From Candidatus Roseilinea sp. (GTDB lineage: Bacteria; Chloroflexota; Anaerolineae; J036; Brachytrichaceae): 64,000 nt of DNA. The stretch lies in the NCBI GenBank assembly GCA_026003755.1, contig BPHV01000005.1, positions 62,001 to 126,000 of the forward strand, written 5' to 3'. The notes below the pieces were generated by a model. It ran no database searches. It was not told the origin of the DNA and was given only the letters and a program-made list of their open reading frames with translations. A program made the position numbers and the translations under genes. Shown piece by piece: positions 55,583 through 64,000 of the stretch (position 1 is its first letter; each line of letters opens with the position of its first letter).

Positions 55583-56230
55583 ATGACCACATTAAAACAG
55601 TTCGAGATGGGCTTGCGCCTCGATCAATACATGGCCACCATGGCTCAAGGCAAAGAGCATTTTCGAGCCAATTTCGTCAAGGCAACCGAGGCGTTTAGCG
55701 CGGATGACCTGGCCTTCTTTCGAGGTCTGCCAATCCCGATCAACGTCGCCGTTGCGACTGAGGATGCCAATCTCGACGCCTTGCGCGATGTGCCAATCAT
55801 CGGCCGGCTGTCCGTCCAAGTGCGGAAGTTGGTCTTGCGCCTGTTCCGGCCAACGACGCACGCCGACGTGGTTCGGGCTATCGTGCAGGATGCGTCGTCG
55901 CTGACGACGGACGGGACTGATGGCGATGTGCAACTGCCGATCATCGCGTTCTACACGCCGGAGATGCAACTGATCGGCGTGCATGTGCGCCGCCTGCCCG
56001 AGCTGAGCGCCGAGATGAATCGCCGCCGAGCGGCGTGGATCGAGAGCCATCCCGAGGTCTTGGATGCGCGCGCGCCGATGGATAAGATGACGCCCATCAC
56101 GCGCACACGCCTGACGCAGGCCATGTATGCGCTGACCTCGGAGGAGCGCGCGACGTGGGGGCGACGGACTGTGCAGTATTGGCGGCGCATCCTCCGTGAG
56201 ACATCCCCGCGGTCGAGCCGGTCCAACTGA
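55583..56230 (+). CDS. Thioredoxin-family-like protein without cysteines
   Basis: A 215-residue protein starting at ATG 55583 (MTTLKQFEMGLRLDQYM). Layout matches the 'thioredoxin_9' type: an N-terminal helical region (GKEHFRANFVKATEAF), PINVAVATEDANLDALRDVP where the family has a Cys in EDWC, a second strand pair, LPIIAFYTPEMQLIGVHVRR (cis-Pro loop and following strand) and a helical end. The whole protein contains no cysteine, so it cannot act as a dithiol or monothiol redox enzyme. The C-terminal 40 residues are basic. Possibly a binding or structural derivative. Confidence 0.6.
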   Translation: MTTLKQFEMGLRLDQYMATMAQGKEHFRANFVKATEAFSADDLAFFRGLPIPINVAVATEDANLDALRDVPIIGRLSVQVRKLVLRLFRPTTHADVVRAIVQDASSLTTDGTDGDVQLPIIAFYTPEMQLIGVHVRRLPELSAEMNRRRAAWIESHPEVLDARAPMDKMTPITRTRLTQAMYALTSEERATWGRRTVQYWRRILRETSPRSSRSN

Positions 56231-56495
56231 GGATCGGCGCACGGCAACGTCGTCGCACGTCCGTGGCGACCTGCGAAGATGCTGCGATCGCGCCGTATTG
56301 GCGCTTAGCGCGTGCATCGCGCGAGAAGGCCGGCGCCGGTCATCGCGCCGTCACGCGTGGAGACTCCGCATGGGTTGCATACATCTGCCGTGGAGGCGCG
56401 AGATTGAGATGAAATCGAGCGCCCGCGCGGGGTGAAGTTGTCGGTTACAATCCAGAGGGAGACTCTGATTCAAGATAGCCAGGAGGGAGCAGCCT
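56231..56495. other. Intergenic region upstream of ssb
   Basis: 265 nt without a supported gene. TTACAAT just after 56440 is a possible -10 element for ssb, and AGGAGGG (56481-56487) is a strong ribosome-binding site before ATG 56496. Confidence 0.4.
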
Positions 56496-56909
56496 ATGTA
56501 CCAAAGTATAACGGTTGTCGGGCGCCTTGGCCGCGATCCAGAAATGCGCTACATGCCGAGCGGCGAGCCGGTCACGTCATTCAGCCTTGCAACCGACCGC
56601 GTCTGGAGCGATAAGGACGGGCAACGGCAAAAGGAGACGACCTGGTTCCGCGTCTCCGTATTCGGCAAGTCGGCGGAGACGGTAAACCAGTATCTCAGTA
56701 AAGGCAAGATGGTGCTCGTGGAAGGCCGTCTGCGCGTTGATCCAAAGACCGGCGGCCCCGCGGTCTTCACCCGACAGGATGGGACGGTTGGCGCGAGCTT
56801 TGAAATCATCGCAAACACAGTGCGCTTTTTAAGCCCGCGTGATGAGGCCGAGTCCGGCCATTCGGAGAGCGACAGCGGCGATCAGCCCGCTGAAGATATT
56901 CCCTTCTAA
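56496..56909 (+). CDS. ssb: Single-stranded DNA-binding protein
   Basis: A 137-residue OB-fold protein. MYQSITVVGRLGRDPEMRY, TSFSLATDRVW, ETTWFRVSVFGKSAETVNQY and GKMVLVEGRLRVD match bacterial SSB. The acidic C-terminus ends EDIPF, the canonical partner-interaction tip. A Gly/Ser/Glu linker is short. A strong Shine-Dalgarno site lies eight bases before the ATG, unlike most genes in this window, suggesting high expression. Confidence 0.96.
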   Translation: MYQSITVVGRLGRDPEMRYMPSGEPVTSFSLATDRVWSDKDGQRQKETTWFRVSVFGKSAETVNQYLSKGKMVLVEGRLRVDPKTGGPAVFTRQDGTVGASFEIIANTVRFLSPRDEAESGHSESDSGDQPAEDIPF

Positions 56910-56954
56910 CCCCTCATTTGCGCTAACGCATGCGCTCAGCCGTTTGTTTACGCC

Positions 56955-57281
56955 ATGACTCCGCCACAATCAGTTCAGCCGCTTCCCCATGCGTCCGGCC
57001 CACCAGGACTGCAAATCGAACTGCCGGCGCATTTAGATGCGACGTATTCCAACCTCGTCGTCATCCAGCATACGCCCTCGGAGTTCGTGCTGGACTTCGC
57101 GCGCATCTTGCCCAACATGCCCACTGCGCGCGTCGGCGCGCGGATCGTGACCACGCCGATGCATGCCAAACTGCTGCTGCGCGCGTTGCAGCAGAATATC
57201 GAGCGTTTCGAGGCGCAGTTCGGTCCGATCTACGTCCCTCAGCAAGGCGAGGCTTTGGCAAACCAGTTGTTCGGCAGTTGA
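56955..57281 (+). CDS. DUF3467 family protein
   Basis: A 108-residue protein with the family core DATYSNLVVIQHTPSEFVLD, FARILPNMPTARVGARI, TTPMHAKLLLRALQQNIERF and FGPIYVP. Small, soluble, no cysteine. DUF3467 proteins are common across bacteria and have no established role. It starts 45 nt after ssb and may share its transcript. Confidence 0.88.
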   Translation: MTPPQSVQPLPHASGPPGLQIELPAHLDATYSNLVVIQHTPSEFVLDFARILPNMPTARVGARIVTTPMHAKLLLRALQQNIERFEAQFGPIYVPQQGEALANQLFGS

Positions 57282-57479
57282 GCGTCGGCTTCATCCACCG
57301 GCCGACGCTGAAGCGATGTAAGGCGCGCGCACAGGTTTGAGGCCTGGAGATGCGCTCGTCGCCCGAAGGCCGGGCGTTGCTCACTTGCCCCACGCTGCAA
57401 CCGACGGTGAAGCCGCTCGCGTGGTGAGTCGCCCTCTGCTCCTCCCGCCGGGGCGTGAGATTCCGACGCCCGGCTCGTT

Positions 57480-57671
57480 TTATGCTCGATCCTGGTTGCG
57501 CCGGCTCGTCGCCAGCGCGGCGACGAGCAACGCTGCGAGCGCCAGCGCAATTCCCATCAGCGCGATGAACACGGCGTCGAACAGCCCCGGCAATGTGGAG
57601 AAGGGCAGGGTCAGGAACAGAACGATGGGGATCAGGATCGGCCATGCGCCGTTCAAGTTGATGCGTTTCAT
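57480..57671 (-). CDS. Small membrane protein with two helices
   Basis: About 63 residues from ATG 57671 (MKRINLNGAWP); the frame also has an in-frame GTG at 57689. Two hydrophobic segments (ILIPIVLFLTLPFSTLPG; AVFIALMGIALALAALLVAAL) and a basic tail (TSRRNQDRA). No family recognised. The composition and two clean helices make a real gene likely despite a weak start signal. Confidence 0.5.
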   Translation of the reverse strand: MKRINLNGAWPILIPIVLFLTLPFSTLPGLFDAVFIALMGIALALAALLVAALATSRRNQDRA

Positions 57672-58022
57672 AAGGGAATCTCGGTTCACGGACGACTACT
57701 GCGCTTGAGACCATGGCTTCGCTGCACGCGGCGGTTCGCGCCGGTCGCGCGTCTTGCGCGCCGGCGCGAATCCTCGGCGGCAGCGGTGCAATCACGCGCC
57801 ATTTGTTATACTTCAGATTGGCCGGGTAAGTCGGTTGGGCTTAAAAGTATCCTGCCAGCTTACCAGACCCTTTCGTCCTAATCGTCCTTTTGCGGATCAC
57901 CCACTCCGAATTCAATTTGGTAGGGAGCATGGCGGTGCTCCCTACTGCGCTTTCCATGCTTGCGCGCAAGCATGATCGAAAGGTCAAATCGGAGAGTTCA
58001 AGATTTGTCCAAGGGAGCAATC
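57672..58022. other. Leader/intergenic region upstream of pyrG
   Basis: 351 nt without a supported gene. It holds two consecutive perfect stem-loops, annotated below, and AAGGGAG shortly before the pyrG ATG. Nothing else recognisable. Confidence 0.6.
57920..57974 (+). promoter_or_regulatory. Two adjacent stem-loops in the pyrG leader
   Basis: Hairpin 1: GTAGGGAGCA (57920-57929), six-base loop, TGCTCCCTAC (57936-57945), perfect. Hairpin 2: palindrome CATGCTTGCGCGCAAGCATG (57955-57974), perfect. The second ends 48 nt before ATG 58023. Hairpin 1 followed by TGCGCTTTCC could act as an attenuator; pyrG is attenuator-controlled in some bacteria, but the U-tract here is short. Hairpin 2 could also be a dimer operator. 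Confidence 0.45.
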
Positions 58023-59750
58023 ATGCCTAAGTTCATTTTTTGCACCGGCGGCGTCGTCAGCTCGGTAGGCAAAGGCGTGACGGCGGCTGCCATCGGCCGC
58101 GTGCTGAAGGCGCGCAGTTTGCGCGTTGCGATCCAGAAGCTTGACCCGTATCTCAACGTGGATCCGGGCACGATGTCGCCCTATCAGCACGGCGAAGTCT
58201 TCGTGACCGAAGACGGCGCCGAGACCGACCTCGATCTAGGCCACTACGAGCGCTTCATTGACGAGAACCTGACGCGCGCATGCAACGTGACCACCGGCCA
58301 GGTCTACAACGAGGTCATCAGCAAGGAGCGCCGGGGCGACTATCTGGGCAAGACCATCCAGGTGGTGCCGCATGTGACGAACGAGATCAAGCGGCGGATC
58401 TCACTGGTGGCCAAAAGCAGCACCGCCGATGTGGTGATCGTCGAAGTGGGCGGCACGGTCGGCGACATCGAGGCCATGCCGTTTATCGAGGCCATCCGGC
58501 AGATGCGTCGCGATGTGGGGCGCGACAGCACGTTTTACGTGCACGTCACTTTCCTGCCCAAGGTGGGCGCTACCGGCGAATTGAAGACCAAGCCCACGCA
58601 ACACAGCGTGCGCGATCTGCGCAGCGCGGGCATCCAACCCGACGCCATCATCGCGCGCAGCGACGAGCCGGTAGATGACGCGCTGCGCGAGAAGATCGCC
58701 CTGTTTTGCGACGTCGAGCCGCGCGCGGTGTTGCCCATGGTGACCACGAACTACCTCTACGAAGTGCCGCTGATGCTGGAGGACATGGGCTTTGGGGATT
58801 ACCTGTGTGAGCGGTTGCAGTTGAGCTGCCCGTCGGCCGATCTGAGCGCGTGGCGGGCGATGTGCGCGGAGATGCGTCGGCCCAAGCCGCCGCTGCATAT
58901 CGCCATCGTGGGCAAGTATGTCGAGCTACATGATGCCTACATGAGCGTGCGCGAAGCGCTCTATCACGCCGGCATAGCCTGTGGGCGCGATGTCCAGTTG
59001 GTTTGGCTCAACAGCGAGGCGCTCGAACGCGGCGAGGGGCGAGATCGCCTGGAGCGTGTGGCCGGCGTTGTGGTGCCGGGCGGGTTCGGTTATCGCGGCA
59101 TCGAGGGCAAGATCATCGCGGCCCAATATGCGCGCGAAAATGCGGTGCCCTACCTGGGGCTATGCCTGGGCATGCAGGTGATGTGCATCGAGTTCGCCCG
59201 CTTTGTGCTGAACAGCCGCGAACCGAACAGCACTGAGTTCAACCACACCACCCCCTATCCGGTGATTGACTTGATGCCCGATCAGCGCGACATCAGCGAC
59301 ATGGGCGGGACGATGCGCCTGGGGGTGTATCCGTGCCAGCTCGTGCCCGGCACCCGCGCGCATCGCGCCTACGTGAGCGGGCTGGACAAAGGCGAGTTAT
59401 CCAGCGCGAACCCCGTCAACGGCATGCGCGGCGGCTCGGCGGTCGGCGCCGTCGTCGTGCACGAGCGTCATCGCCATCGCTTCGAGTTCAACAATGAGTT
59501 CCGCAAATCGTTGGGCGCCGCCGGCCTGGTATTTAGCGGTCTTTCGCCGGACGGCCGGCTGGTGGAGATCTGCGAATTGCGGGACCACCCGTTCATGTTG
59601 GGCAGTCAGTTCCACCCAGAGTTCAAGAGCCGGCCGAATCGCCCGCATCCGCTGTTCAAGGCGTTTATCGAGGCAGCGATCGAATACGACAAGGGGGCGC
59701 CGCTGATCAAACCGATGATCGTCGAGTCTCCGACGCCGTCGGCCGAGTAA
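58023..59750 (+). CDS. pyrG: CTP synthase
   Basis: A 575-residue cytosolic enzyme making CTP from UTP, ATP and glutamine. [20 protein letters not shown] is the canonical N-terminus with the P-loop; [30 protein letters not shown] and [14 protein letters not shown] follow. The glutaminase domain has [24 protein letters not shown] with the nucleophilic Cys, and FHPEFKSRP (His-Glu). The frame is open from 57960 but ATG 58023 with AAGGGAG upstream is the start. Full length, so functional. Confidence 0.97.
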   Translation: MPKFIFCTGGVVSSVGKGVTAAAIGRVLKARSLRVAIQKLDPYLNVDPGTMSPYQHGEVFVTEDGAETDLDLGHYERFIDENLTRACNVTTGQVYNEVISKERRGDYLGKTIQVVPHVTNEIKRRISLVAKSSTADVVIVEVGGTVGDIEAMPFIEAIRQMRRDVGRDSTFYVHVTFLPKVGATGELKTKPTQHSVRDLRSAGIQPDAIIARSDEPVDDALREKIALFCDVEPRAVLPMVTTNYLYEVPLMLEDMGFGDYLCERLQLSCPSADLSAWRAMCAEMRRPKPPLHIAIVGKYVELHDAYMSVREALYHAGIACGRDVQLVWLNSEALERGEGRDRLERVAGVVVPGGFGYRGIEGKIIAAQYARENAVPYLGLCLGMQVMCIEFARFVLNSREPNSTEFNHTTPYPVIDLMPDQRDISDMGGTMRLGVYPCQLVPGTRAHRAYVSGLDKGELSSANPVNGMRGGSAVGAVVVHERHRHRFEFNNEFRKSLGAAGLVFSGLSPDGRLVEICELRDHPFMLGSQFHPEFKSRPNRPHPLFKAFIEAAIEYDKGAPLIKPMIVESPTPSAE

Positions 59751-59828
59751 GTCGCAGCGGCCCAGGCTCCCTGGCGCCCGGCCTTCGGCGTCACGCCGAT
59801 GGCCGATGCGCGCGCGGCGTGCGGCCGG

Positions 59829-62462
59829 TCACAGGAGCTTCTTCAACTCGTAGAGCGCCGTCAGCGCTTCCAGCGGGCTGAGCGCGTTGGGATCGAGTTG
59901 CTTGAGCTTCTCCAGCGCCGGCGACGACTCGGCGAAGAGCGACATCTGCGCCGGGCGATCCTCAGTCGGCGTTGGGCGTTCATGCGCTCGTTGCCCGTTC
60001 TCCAGTTCCTTCAGCACGTCCTGTGCGCGGTGCACGACGGCCGGCGGCAGGCCGGCCAACTGTGCCACATGGATGCCATACGATCGGTCGGCGCCGCCGG
60101 CGATCACCTTGTGCAGAAAGACGATCTGTCCGCCTTCCTCGCTCACCGCAACGTTGTAGTTGCGCACGTGGGGCAGCACATCGGCCAGTCGGATCAGCTC
60201 GTGATAGTGTGTGGCGAATAGCGTCAATGGGCGGTGCTCGGGGTGGTTGTGCAGATACTCGACGACGGCCCAGGCGATGGCCAGGCCATCGTAAGTGCTG
60301 GTGCCGCGACCGATTTCGTCGAGGATGACCAGGCTGCGCGATGTGCAGTGGTGCAGGATGTTGGCCGTCTCCACCATCTCGACCATGAAGGTGCTCTGGC
60401 CGGCGGCCAGCTCGTCCTGGGCGCCGATGCGGGTGAAGATGCGGTCCACGATGCACAGGTCGGCCTCGCGCGCCGGCACGTAGCTGCCGATTTGCGCCAT
60501 CAACGCGATCAACGCCACCTGGCGCATGTAGCTGCTCTTGCCGCTCATGTTCGGGCCGGTGATGATCAGAATGCGCGCGTCGCGGTCGAGATGGGCGTCG
60601 TTCGGCGTGAACGGGGTTTCGCGCAGCAAATGCTCGATGACCGGATGCCGGCCGTCTTTGATCGCGATGCGGCCTTCGTCGTTGAAGCGCGGGCGACAGT
60701 AATGGTTGCGGGCGGCCACTTCGGCCAAGGCCGCAGCCACATCCAGGCGCGCAATGACGTGCGCCGCCTCCCGCAGCGCCCGGGCGTGCGCGGCGACGGC
60801 CTGGTTGATCTCGATGAGCAAGCGCCGTTCAATCTCGGCGATGCGCTCGTCGGCGTTCAGGATGAGCGCCTCGTACTCCTTCAACTGCGGCGTGATGTAG
60901 CGCTCGGCGTTCGTCAGCGTTTGTTTGCGGATGTAGTCGCCGGGGACGGCGTCGCGGTGCGCGTGCGTCACCTCGATGTAGTAGCCAAAGACCTTGTTGT
61001 AGCCGACCTTGAGCGACTTGATGCCGGTGCGTTCCCGCTCGACCCGCTCGAGGTTGGCCACCCAGTGCTTGGCGTCGCGCGCGGCGCGATGCACGCCGTC
61101 CAGCTCGGCGCTGAAGCCGGGCTTGATGAAGCCGTCGTCATCTGGCTCGTCCTTGATCGCCGCAGCGATCAGGTCGGCGACGGCGCGCAGGCCGGCAATG
61201 AGGGGATGGAGATCGGAGATGAGAGACTGGGGATTGGAAGATGGGCGATGCTCAATCTCCAATTCCAATCTCCAATCTCCAATCTCTACGACGCGCGTGC
61301 ACGCCGCCTTCAAATTCAACAGGTCGCGTGGCGTAGCGATGCCACCGAGCGCGCGCATCGTCAGCCGCTCCAGGTCGGGCATGTGCTTGAGCGCATCGCG
61401 CAGCTTGGCCCGCAACAGCGCGTCGCCAAACAGCGCATCCACCTGGGCCAGGCGCGCTTCGATGGCTGCCTGGTCGAGCAACGGCTGGGCAATCCAGGCG
61501 CGCAGCAGGCGCGCGCCCATCGGCGAGAGCGTCTTGTCGAGCACGCCCAATAGCGTTGGCGCCGTCTTGCCGCCGCCGGCGGCCGGCCGGAGCGGCTCGA
61601 GCAGCTCCAGATTGCGGCGCGTCACGGCATCCAACCCCATGAACTGCGACACGGCATAGGTGCGCAACTCGCGGAGTTGGCTCAACGCCGCCGGCTGGGT
61701 CTCGCGCAGGTAGGCGATGATGGCGCCGGCAGCGCGCAGGGCATACGGCTTCTCCTCTATCCCGAACCCCTGTAGCGTGCTGACCTTGAAATGGTCGAGC
61801 AATGCCTGGCGCGCGGTGCTCAACTCGAAACGGTAGGGGGGGAGCGGGGTGATGGGGTAGGGCGAATCGTCTCGCCCGGCCGGCGTCGGGCGTCGCCCGT
61901 CGTCCGGCGTGAGCATTTCACGCGGCTGGATGCGCGCCAGCTCGCGCTCCAACTCGGCCCTGCTCTCCAGTTGCGTGGCGCAGAACTCGCCGGTGGTGAT
62001 GTCGCAGTAGGCCAGGCCGATGGGCGATTGCGTCGTGGCCTGTCGCTCGTCGTTCGCCGCTGCGCCGATGACCGCAGACAGGTAGTTGGGGCGCGTCGCG
62101 TCCAGCATGCCCGGCTCGACGACGGTGCCGGGGGTGATGACGCGGCGCACTTCGCGGGGCATCAGGCCGTTGATCGCTTCGCTGCCGACCTGGTCGGCGA
62201 TGGCAACCCGATAGCCGCGCGCGATCAGTCGCGCGATGTAGCCCTCGGCGGCGTGATGGGGCACGCCGGCCATCGGGATGCGCACGTCTTTGGCCACCGG
62301 ACGCGAGGTCAGCACCACGTCCAGTTCGCGCGCCACCAGCTCGGCGTCGGCGTCGAAGGTCTCGTAAAAATCGCCGAGTCGGAAGAACAGGATGCAATCG
62401 GGATATTGGCGCTTGAGTTCGAGGTATTGCCGGCGGATCGGCGTCGCGCTTGCTTCGGACAT
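59829..62462 (-). CDS. mutS: DNA mismatch repair protein MutS (with repeat-derived insertion)
   Basis: An 877-residue mismatch sensor. N-terminal RRQYLELKRQYPDCILFFR and GDFYETFDADAE carry the mismatch-reading Phe-x-Glu (FYETF); the connector and lever domains follow, and the C-terminal ATPase has TGPNMSGKSSYMRQVAL, LVILDEIGRGTSTYDGLAIA and the FATHYHEL signature. Residues ~391-419 (GDWRLELEIEHRPSSNPQSL) are an in-frame insertion made of GATTGGAGA/TCTCCAATC-type repeats (61204-61290). Catalytic parts are intact. Divergent from the thioesterase gene (26 nt). Confidence 0.96.
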   Translation of the reverse strand: MSEASATPIRRQYLELKRQYPDCILFFRLGDFYETFDADAELVARELDVVLTSRPVAKDVRIPMAGVPHHAAEGYIARLIARGYRVAIADQVGSEAINGLMPREVRRVITPGTVVEPGMLDATRPNYLSAVIGAAANDERQATTQSPIGLAYCDITTGEFCATQLESRAELERELARIQPREMLTPDDGRRPTPAGRDDSPYPITPLPPYRFELSTARQALLDHFKVSTLQGFGIEEKPYALRAAGAIIAYLRETQPAALSQLRELRTYAVSQFMGLDAVTRRNLELLEPLRPAAGGGKTAPTLLGVLDKTLSPMGARLLRAWIAQPLLDQAAIEARLAQVDALFGDALLRAKLRDALKHMPDLERLTMRALGGIATPRDLLNLKAACTRVVEIGDWRLELEIEHRPSSNPQSLISDLHPLIAGLRAVADLIAAAIKDEPDDDGFIKPGFSAELDGVHRAARDAKHWVANLERVERERTGIKSLKVGYNKVFGYYIEVTHAHRDAVPGDYIRKQTLTNAERYITPQLKEYEALILNADERIAEIERRLLIEINQAVAAHARALREAAHVIARLDVAAALAEVAARNHYCRPRFNDEGRIAIKDGRHPVIEHLLRETPFTPNDAHLDRDARILIITGPNMSGKSSYMRQVALIALMAQIGSYVPAREADLCIVDRIFTRIGAQDELAAGQSTFMVEMVETANILHHCTSRSLVILDEIGRGTSTYDGLAIAWAVVEYLHNHPEHRPLTLFATHYHELIRLADVLPHVRNYNVAVSEEGGQIVFLHKVIAGGADRSYGIHVAQLAGLPPAVVHRAQDVLKELENGQRAHERPTPTEDRPAQMSLFAESSPALEKLKQLDPNALSPLEALTALYELKKLL
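61204..61290. repeat. GATTGGAGA-type repeat block inside mutS
   Basis: Plus strand shows GGAGAT/GGGGATTGG units on the left and CTCCAATT, CTCCAATC, CTCCAATC, CTC on the right, giving an imperfect inverted arrangement. It is translated as a low-complexity Trp/Glu/Ile segment of MutS and keeps the frame (length a multiple of three as inserted). Confidence 0.6.
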
Positions 62463-62488
62463 CGGCGCGATGATGATAGCATGTGGCT

Positions 62489-62968
62489 ATGACTATGCGC
62501 CCGCGCGAAGTGACCCTGCGCTTCTTTGCCCAGCCCACGGAGCAGAACGTGCTCGGCAAGGTGCATGGCGGTGCAGTGATGAAGTGGATTGACGAGGCCG
62601 GCGCGGCCGTCGCCATCGGTTGGAGCGGCCAGACCTGCGTCACGGTCTACGTCGGCGGCATTCGCTTTGTCAAGCCAATCCGCATCGGCAGCCTGGTAGA
62701 GGTACACGCCCGGTTGATCCACACCGGCCGCACCAGCATGCACGTCGCAGTGGATGTGCGCGCCAGCGATCCGCGCGACGGCGTCTACACCCAGACCACG
62801 CACTGCATCATCGGCTATGTGGCGATAGACGCAGAAGGCCGGCCGATGGCGGTGCCGCAGTGGCAACCGCAGACGCCGGAGGACATCGCCTTGCAACAGC
62901 ACGCCGTGAATGCCATGGCGCTCAGCAAGCGCATCGAAGAAGAGATGCGCCGGTTTATGCAGGTGTAA
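62489..62968 (+). CDS. Hotdog-fold acyl-CoA thioesterase (YciA/BACH-like)
   Basis: About 159 residues from ATG 62489. LGKVHGGAVMKWIDEAGAAVA is the conserved hotdog helix with the catalytic Asp; TVYVGGIRFVKPIRIGSLVE and VHARLIHTGRTSMHVAVDVR are the following strands, with the GRTS motif common in YciA/ACOT-type enzymes. It hydrolyses acyl-CoA thioesters in the cytoplasm. Further starts at 62483 (GTG) or 62495 are possible. Confidence 0.88.
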   Translation: MTMRPREVTLRFFAQPTEQNVLGKVHGGAVMKWIDEAGAAVAIGWSGQTCVTVYVGGIRFVKPIRIGSLVEVHARLIHTGRTSMHVAVDVRASDPRDGVYTQTTHCIIGYVAIDAEGRPMAVPQWQPQTPEDIALQQHAVNAMALSKRIEEEMRRFMQV

Positions 62969-63010
62969 GGAACTCAGGCCGCAGACGGCAGCCCGCCTGC
63001 GCGCGCGATG

Positions 63011-64000
63011 CTACTTGAGGATGTAGTATGTCCCGCGTTTGTCTCCGATGCGCAGGATCAGTCCGCGCTCCACCATGTCCACGAAGTCGCGCCGGAGCGT
63101 CTCCGGGTTCACATCGGGACATAGCTCCTGGTAATCGCGGTTGGTGATGCGTCCGTTGGCCTTCAGATAGGCCAGCATCTTCTGCCAGCGCTGTTGCTGC
63201 GCCGTCTGTGGCGCGGGGAGGGCGTCCGACTCGATAGACTTGGCGTAGAGCGTCACGGCGAAGCCGGCTTCGGTCTCCTCGAACGCCGGTGGGGGTTGGT
63301 CGGCTTCCTTCATGGCGCGCACCATGCGGTCTATGCCATAGCCCAGCCGTTCGATGAAGCCCATGTCGGCCAACACTTGGACGATCGCTTCGTTGCGCGA
63401 GTAGCGTTCGCGCAGCAGGTTTTTCAAGGTGATGTGGCCGGGCAAGCGGCCGGGGCTGCGCACCTCCACGCGGTCGCTGAACATCAGCACGTGAATTGGG
63501 TTGCCGGTCAGGCGGTAGTCGCGGTGAGCGACGGCGTTGACCACGGCCTCGCGCAACACGCCGGGTGGGTAGAGCGGCTCGTCGCTGCGCTGCCAGTGGC
63601 GCAGCCGCGCGCGGTGCGGCAAGTGCTCGGCCAGGAAGGCCTCGGCGCGGCGGATCTGTTCCGGCAAGGTCCCGCCGATGGTCTGCCGAGCGAAGACATC
63701 GCCCATCTCGCTGCCGCCGAAGCGCGCGCAGAGGATCTCCGCACTGCGCACCCAGCGCTGGGGCTGCCGGCCGAATAACAACAGCCCGGCGAAGGTGGGC
63801 TTGACCTGGGGGCCGCGCTTGACCAGGCACCCGCGCCGCAGCAGCACGTCCTCCGCGTCCTCATCGCCGACCGCCGCCTGCTGCGCATAGGCCTCCACCT
63901 TCGGCCAGTCCAGGTCGTCGCGCCCCGCGCCGCTCGGCGTGGCCGACTCCCACGTGCCCTCGCCGCGCAGGAGCATCAGCTCGCGCAGCGCCCGCGCCCC
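63011..64000 (-). CDS. AlbA_2/HATPase_c_4-type DNA-binding regulator (5' end outside window)
   Basis: The frame stays open past the last ATG (63976) to the window edge, so the gene is 5'-truncated. The visible part shows a conserved PTFAGLLLFGRQPQRW, then LREAVVNAVAHRDYRLTG (the degenerate HATPase_c_4 segment of COG2865/Schlafen-related regulators), VEVRSPGRLPGHIT, a helical region, and a C-terminal winged helix (GRITNRDYQELCPDVNPETL, RRDFVDMVERGLI). Such proteins are thought to be transcriptional regulators; targets unknown. Converges with the thioesterase gene. Confidence 0.85.
   Translation of the reverse strand, partial: GARALRELMLLRGEGTWESATPSGAGRDDLDWPKVEAYAQQAAVGDEDAEDVLLRRGCLVKRGPQVKPTFAGLLLFGRQPQRWVRSAEILCARFGGSEMGDVFARQTIGGTLPEQIRRAEAFLAEHLPHRARLRHWQRSDEPLYPPGVLREAVVNAVAHRDYRLTGNPIHVLMFSDRVEVRSPGRLPGHITLKNLLRERYSRNEAIVQVLADMGFIERLGYGIDRMVRAMKEADQPPPAFEETEAGFAVTLYAKSIESDALPAPQTAQQQRWQKMLAYLKANGRITNRDYQELCPDVNPETLRRDFVDMVERGLILRIGDKRGTYYILK

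Noticed and set aside
60234-61553. 439-residue plus-strand ORF opposite mutS
   Set aside because: Antisense shadow of mutS; composition is non-protein-like and there is no start signal.
1-64000. CRISPR array, rRNA, tRNA, phage or plasmid replication genes
   Set aside because: No regularly spaced repeats, no rRNA-like sequence and no integrase, terminase or Rep motifs were seen. A tRNA scan by program would be needed to exclude tRNAs fully.

Overview
The window is high-GC bacterial DNA with mostly ATG starts, several GTG/TTG starts and few strong Shine-Dalgarno sites. The gene set (a BTAD/TPR 'SARP-like' giant regulator, DUF512 radical-SAM-type protein, DUF3467 protein, YfhO and DUF2142 membrane proteins, proline/threonine-linker lipoproteins, CSLREA/beta-helix surface protein, LysM-M23 lipoprotein) suggests a Chloroflexota chromosome, probably Anaerolineae-like. 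This is an inference from gene content; no rRNA marker is present.

Region 1 (1-8340): the 3' part of a DUF2142-like membrane protein, a convergent AlkP-superfamily hydrolase, a divergent sulfotransferase, two tandem TolB/WD40-like lipoproteins (the second frameshifted), and a secreted protein built of four copies of one domain, closed by a textbook intrinsic terminator.

Region 2 (8399-30351): an envelope/exopolysaccharide locus. A plus-strand arm holds two GT4 glycosyltransferases, a WecG/TagA-type GT26 enzyme and three large GT-C-type membrane proteins. A minus-strand arm holds an AftB-like GT-C protein, a paralogue of the last plus-strand GT-C protein, a WcaJ-type polyprenyl-phosphate sugar transferase, a pair of ABC-2 permeases without an ATPase, a GT2-methyltransferase fusion, a YfhO-like protein and a truncated, frameshifted membrane gene beside a probable transposase relic. 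Together they could make, modify and move a surface glycan.

Region 3 (30352-37950): a 1199-residue SARP/BTAD-NTPase-TPR regulator followed by two secreted-protein genes (a lipoprotein and a beta-helix protein). Both carry the same 19-base promoter sequence with heptamer direct repeats at 11-bp period, the geometry of SARP operators. This looks like a self-contained regulator-target module and is the most interesting signal in the window.

Region 4 (38131-64000): mostly housekeeping: galM, DUF456, ychF, a TPR protein, a class V aminotransferase, glmS, an SH3b-glycosidase, the run scpB-rluB-cmk-plsC-DUF512, an AmaP/Asp23-like membrane protein, corA, a LysM-M23 lipoprotein, a cysteine-less thioredoxin-like protein, ssb, DUF3467, pyrG, mutS (with a repeat-derived insertion), a hotdog thioesterase and a 5'-cut AlbA/Schlafen-type regulator. 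Three genes in the window share the same kind of lesion, a +1 shift in a short C/G run, so assembly error must be weighed against real decay.
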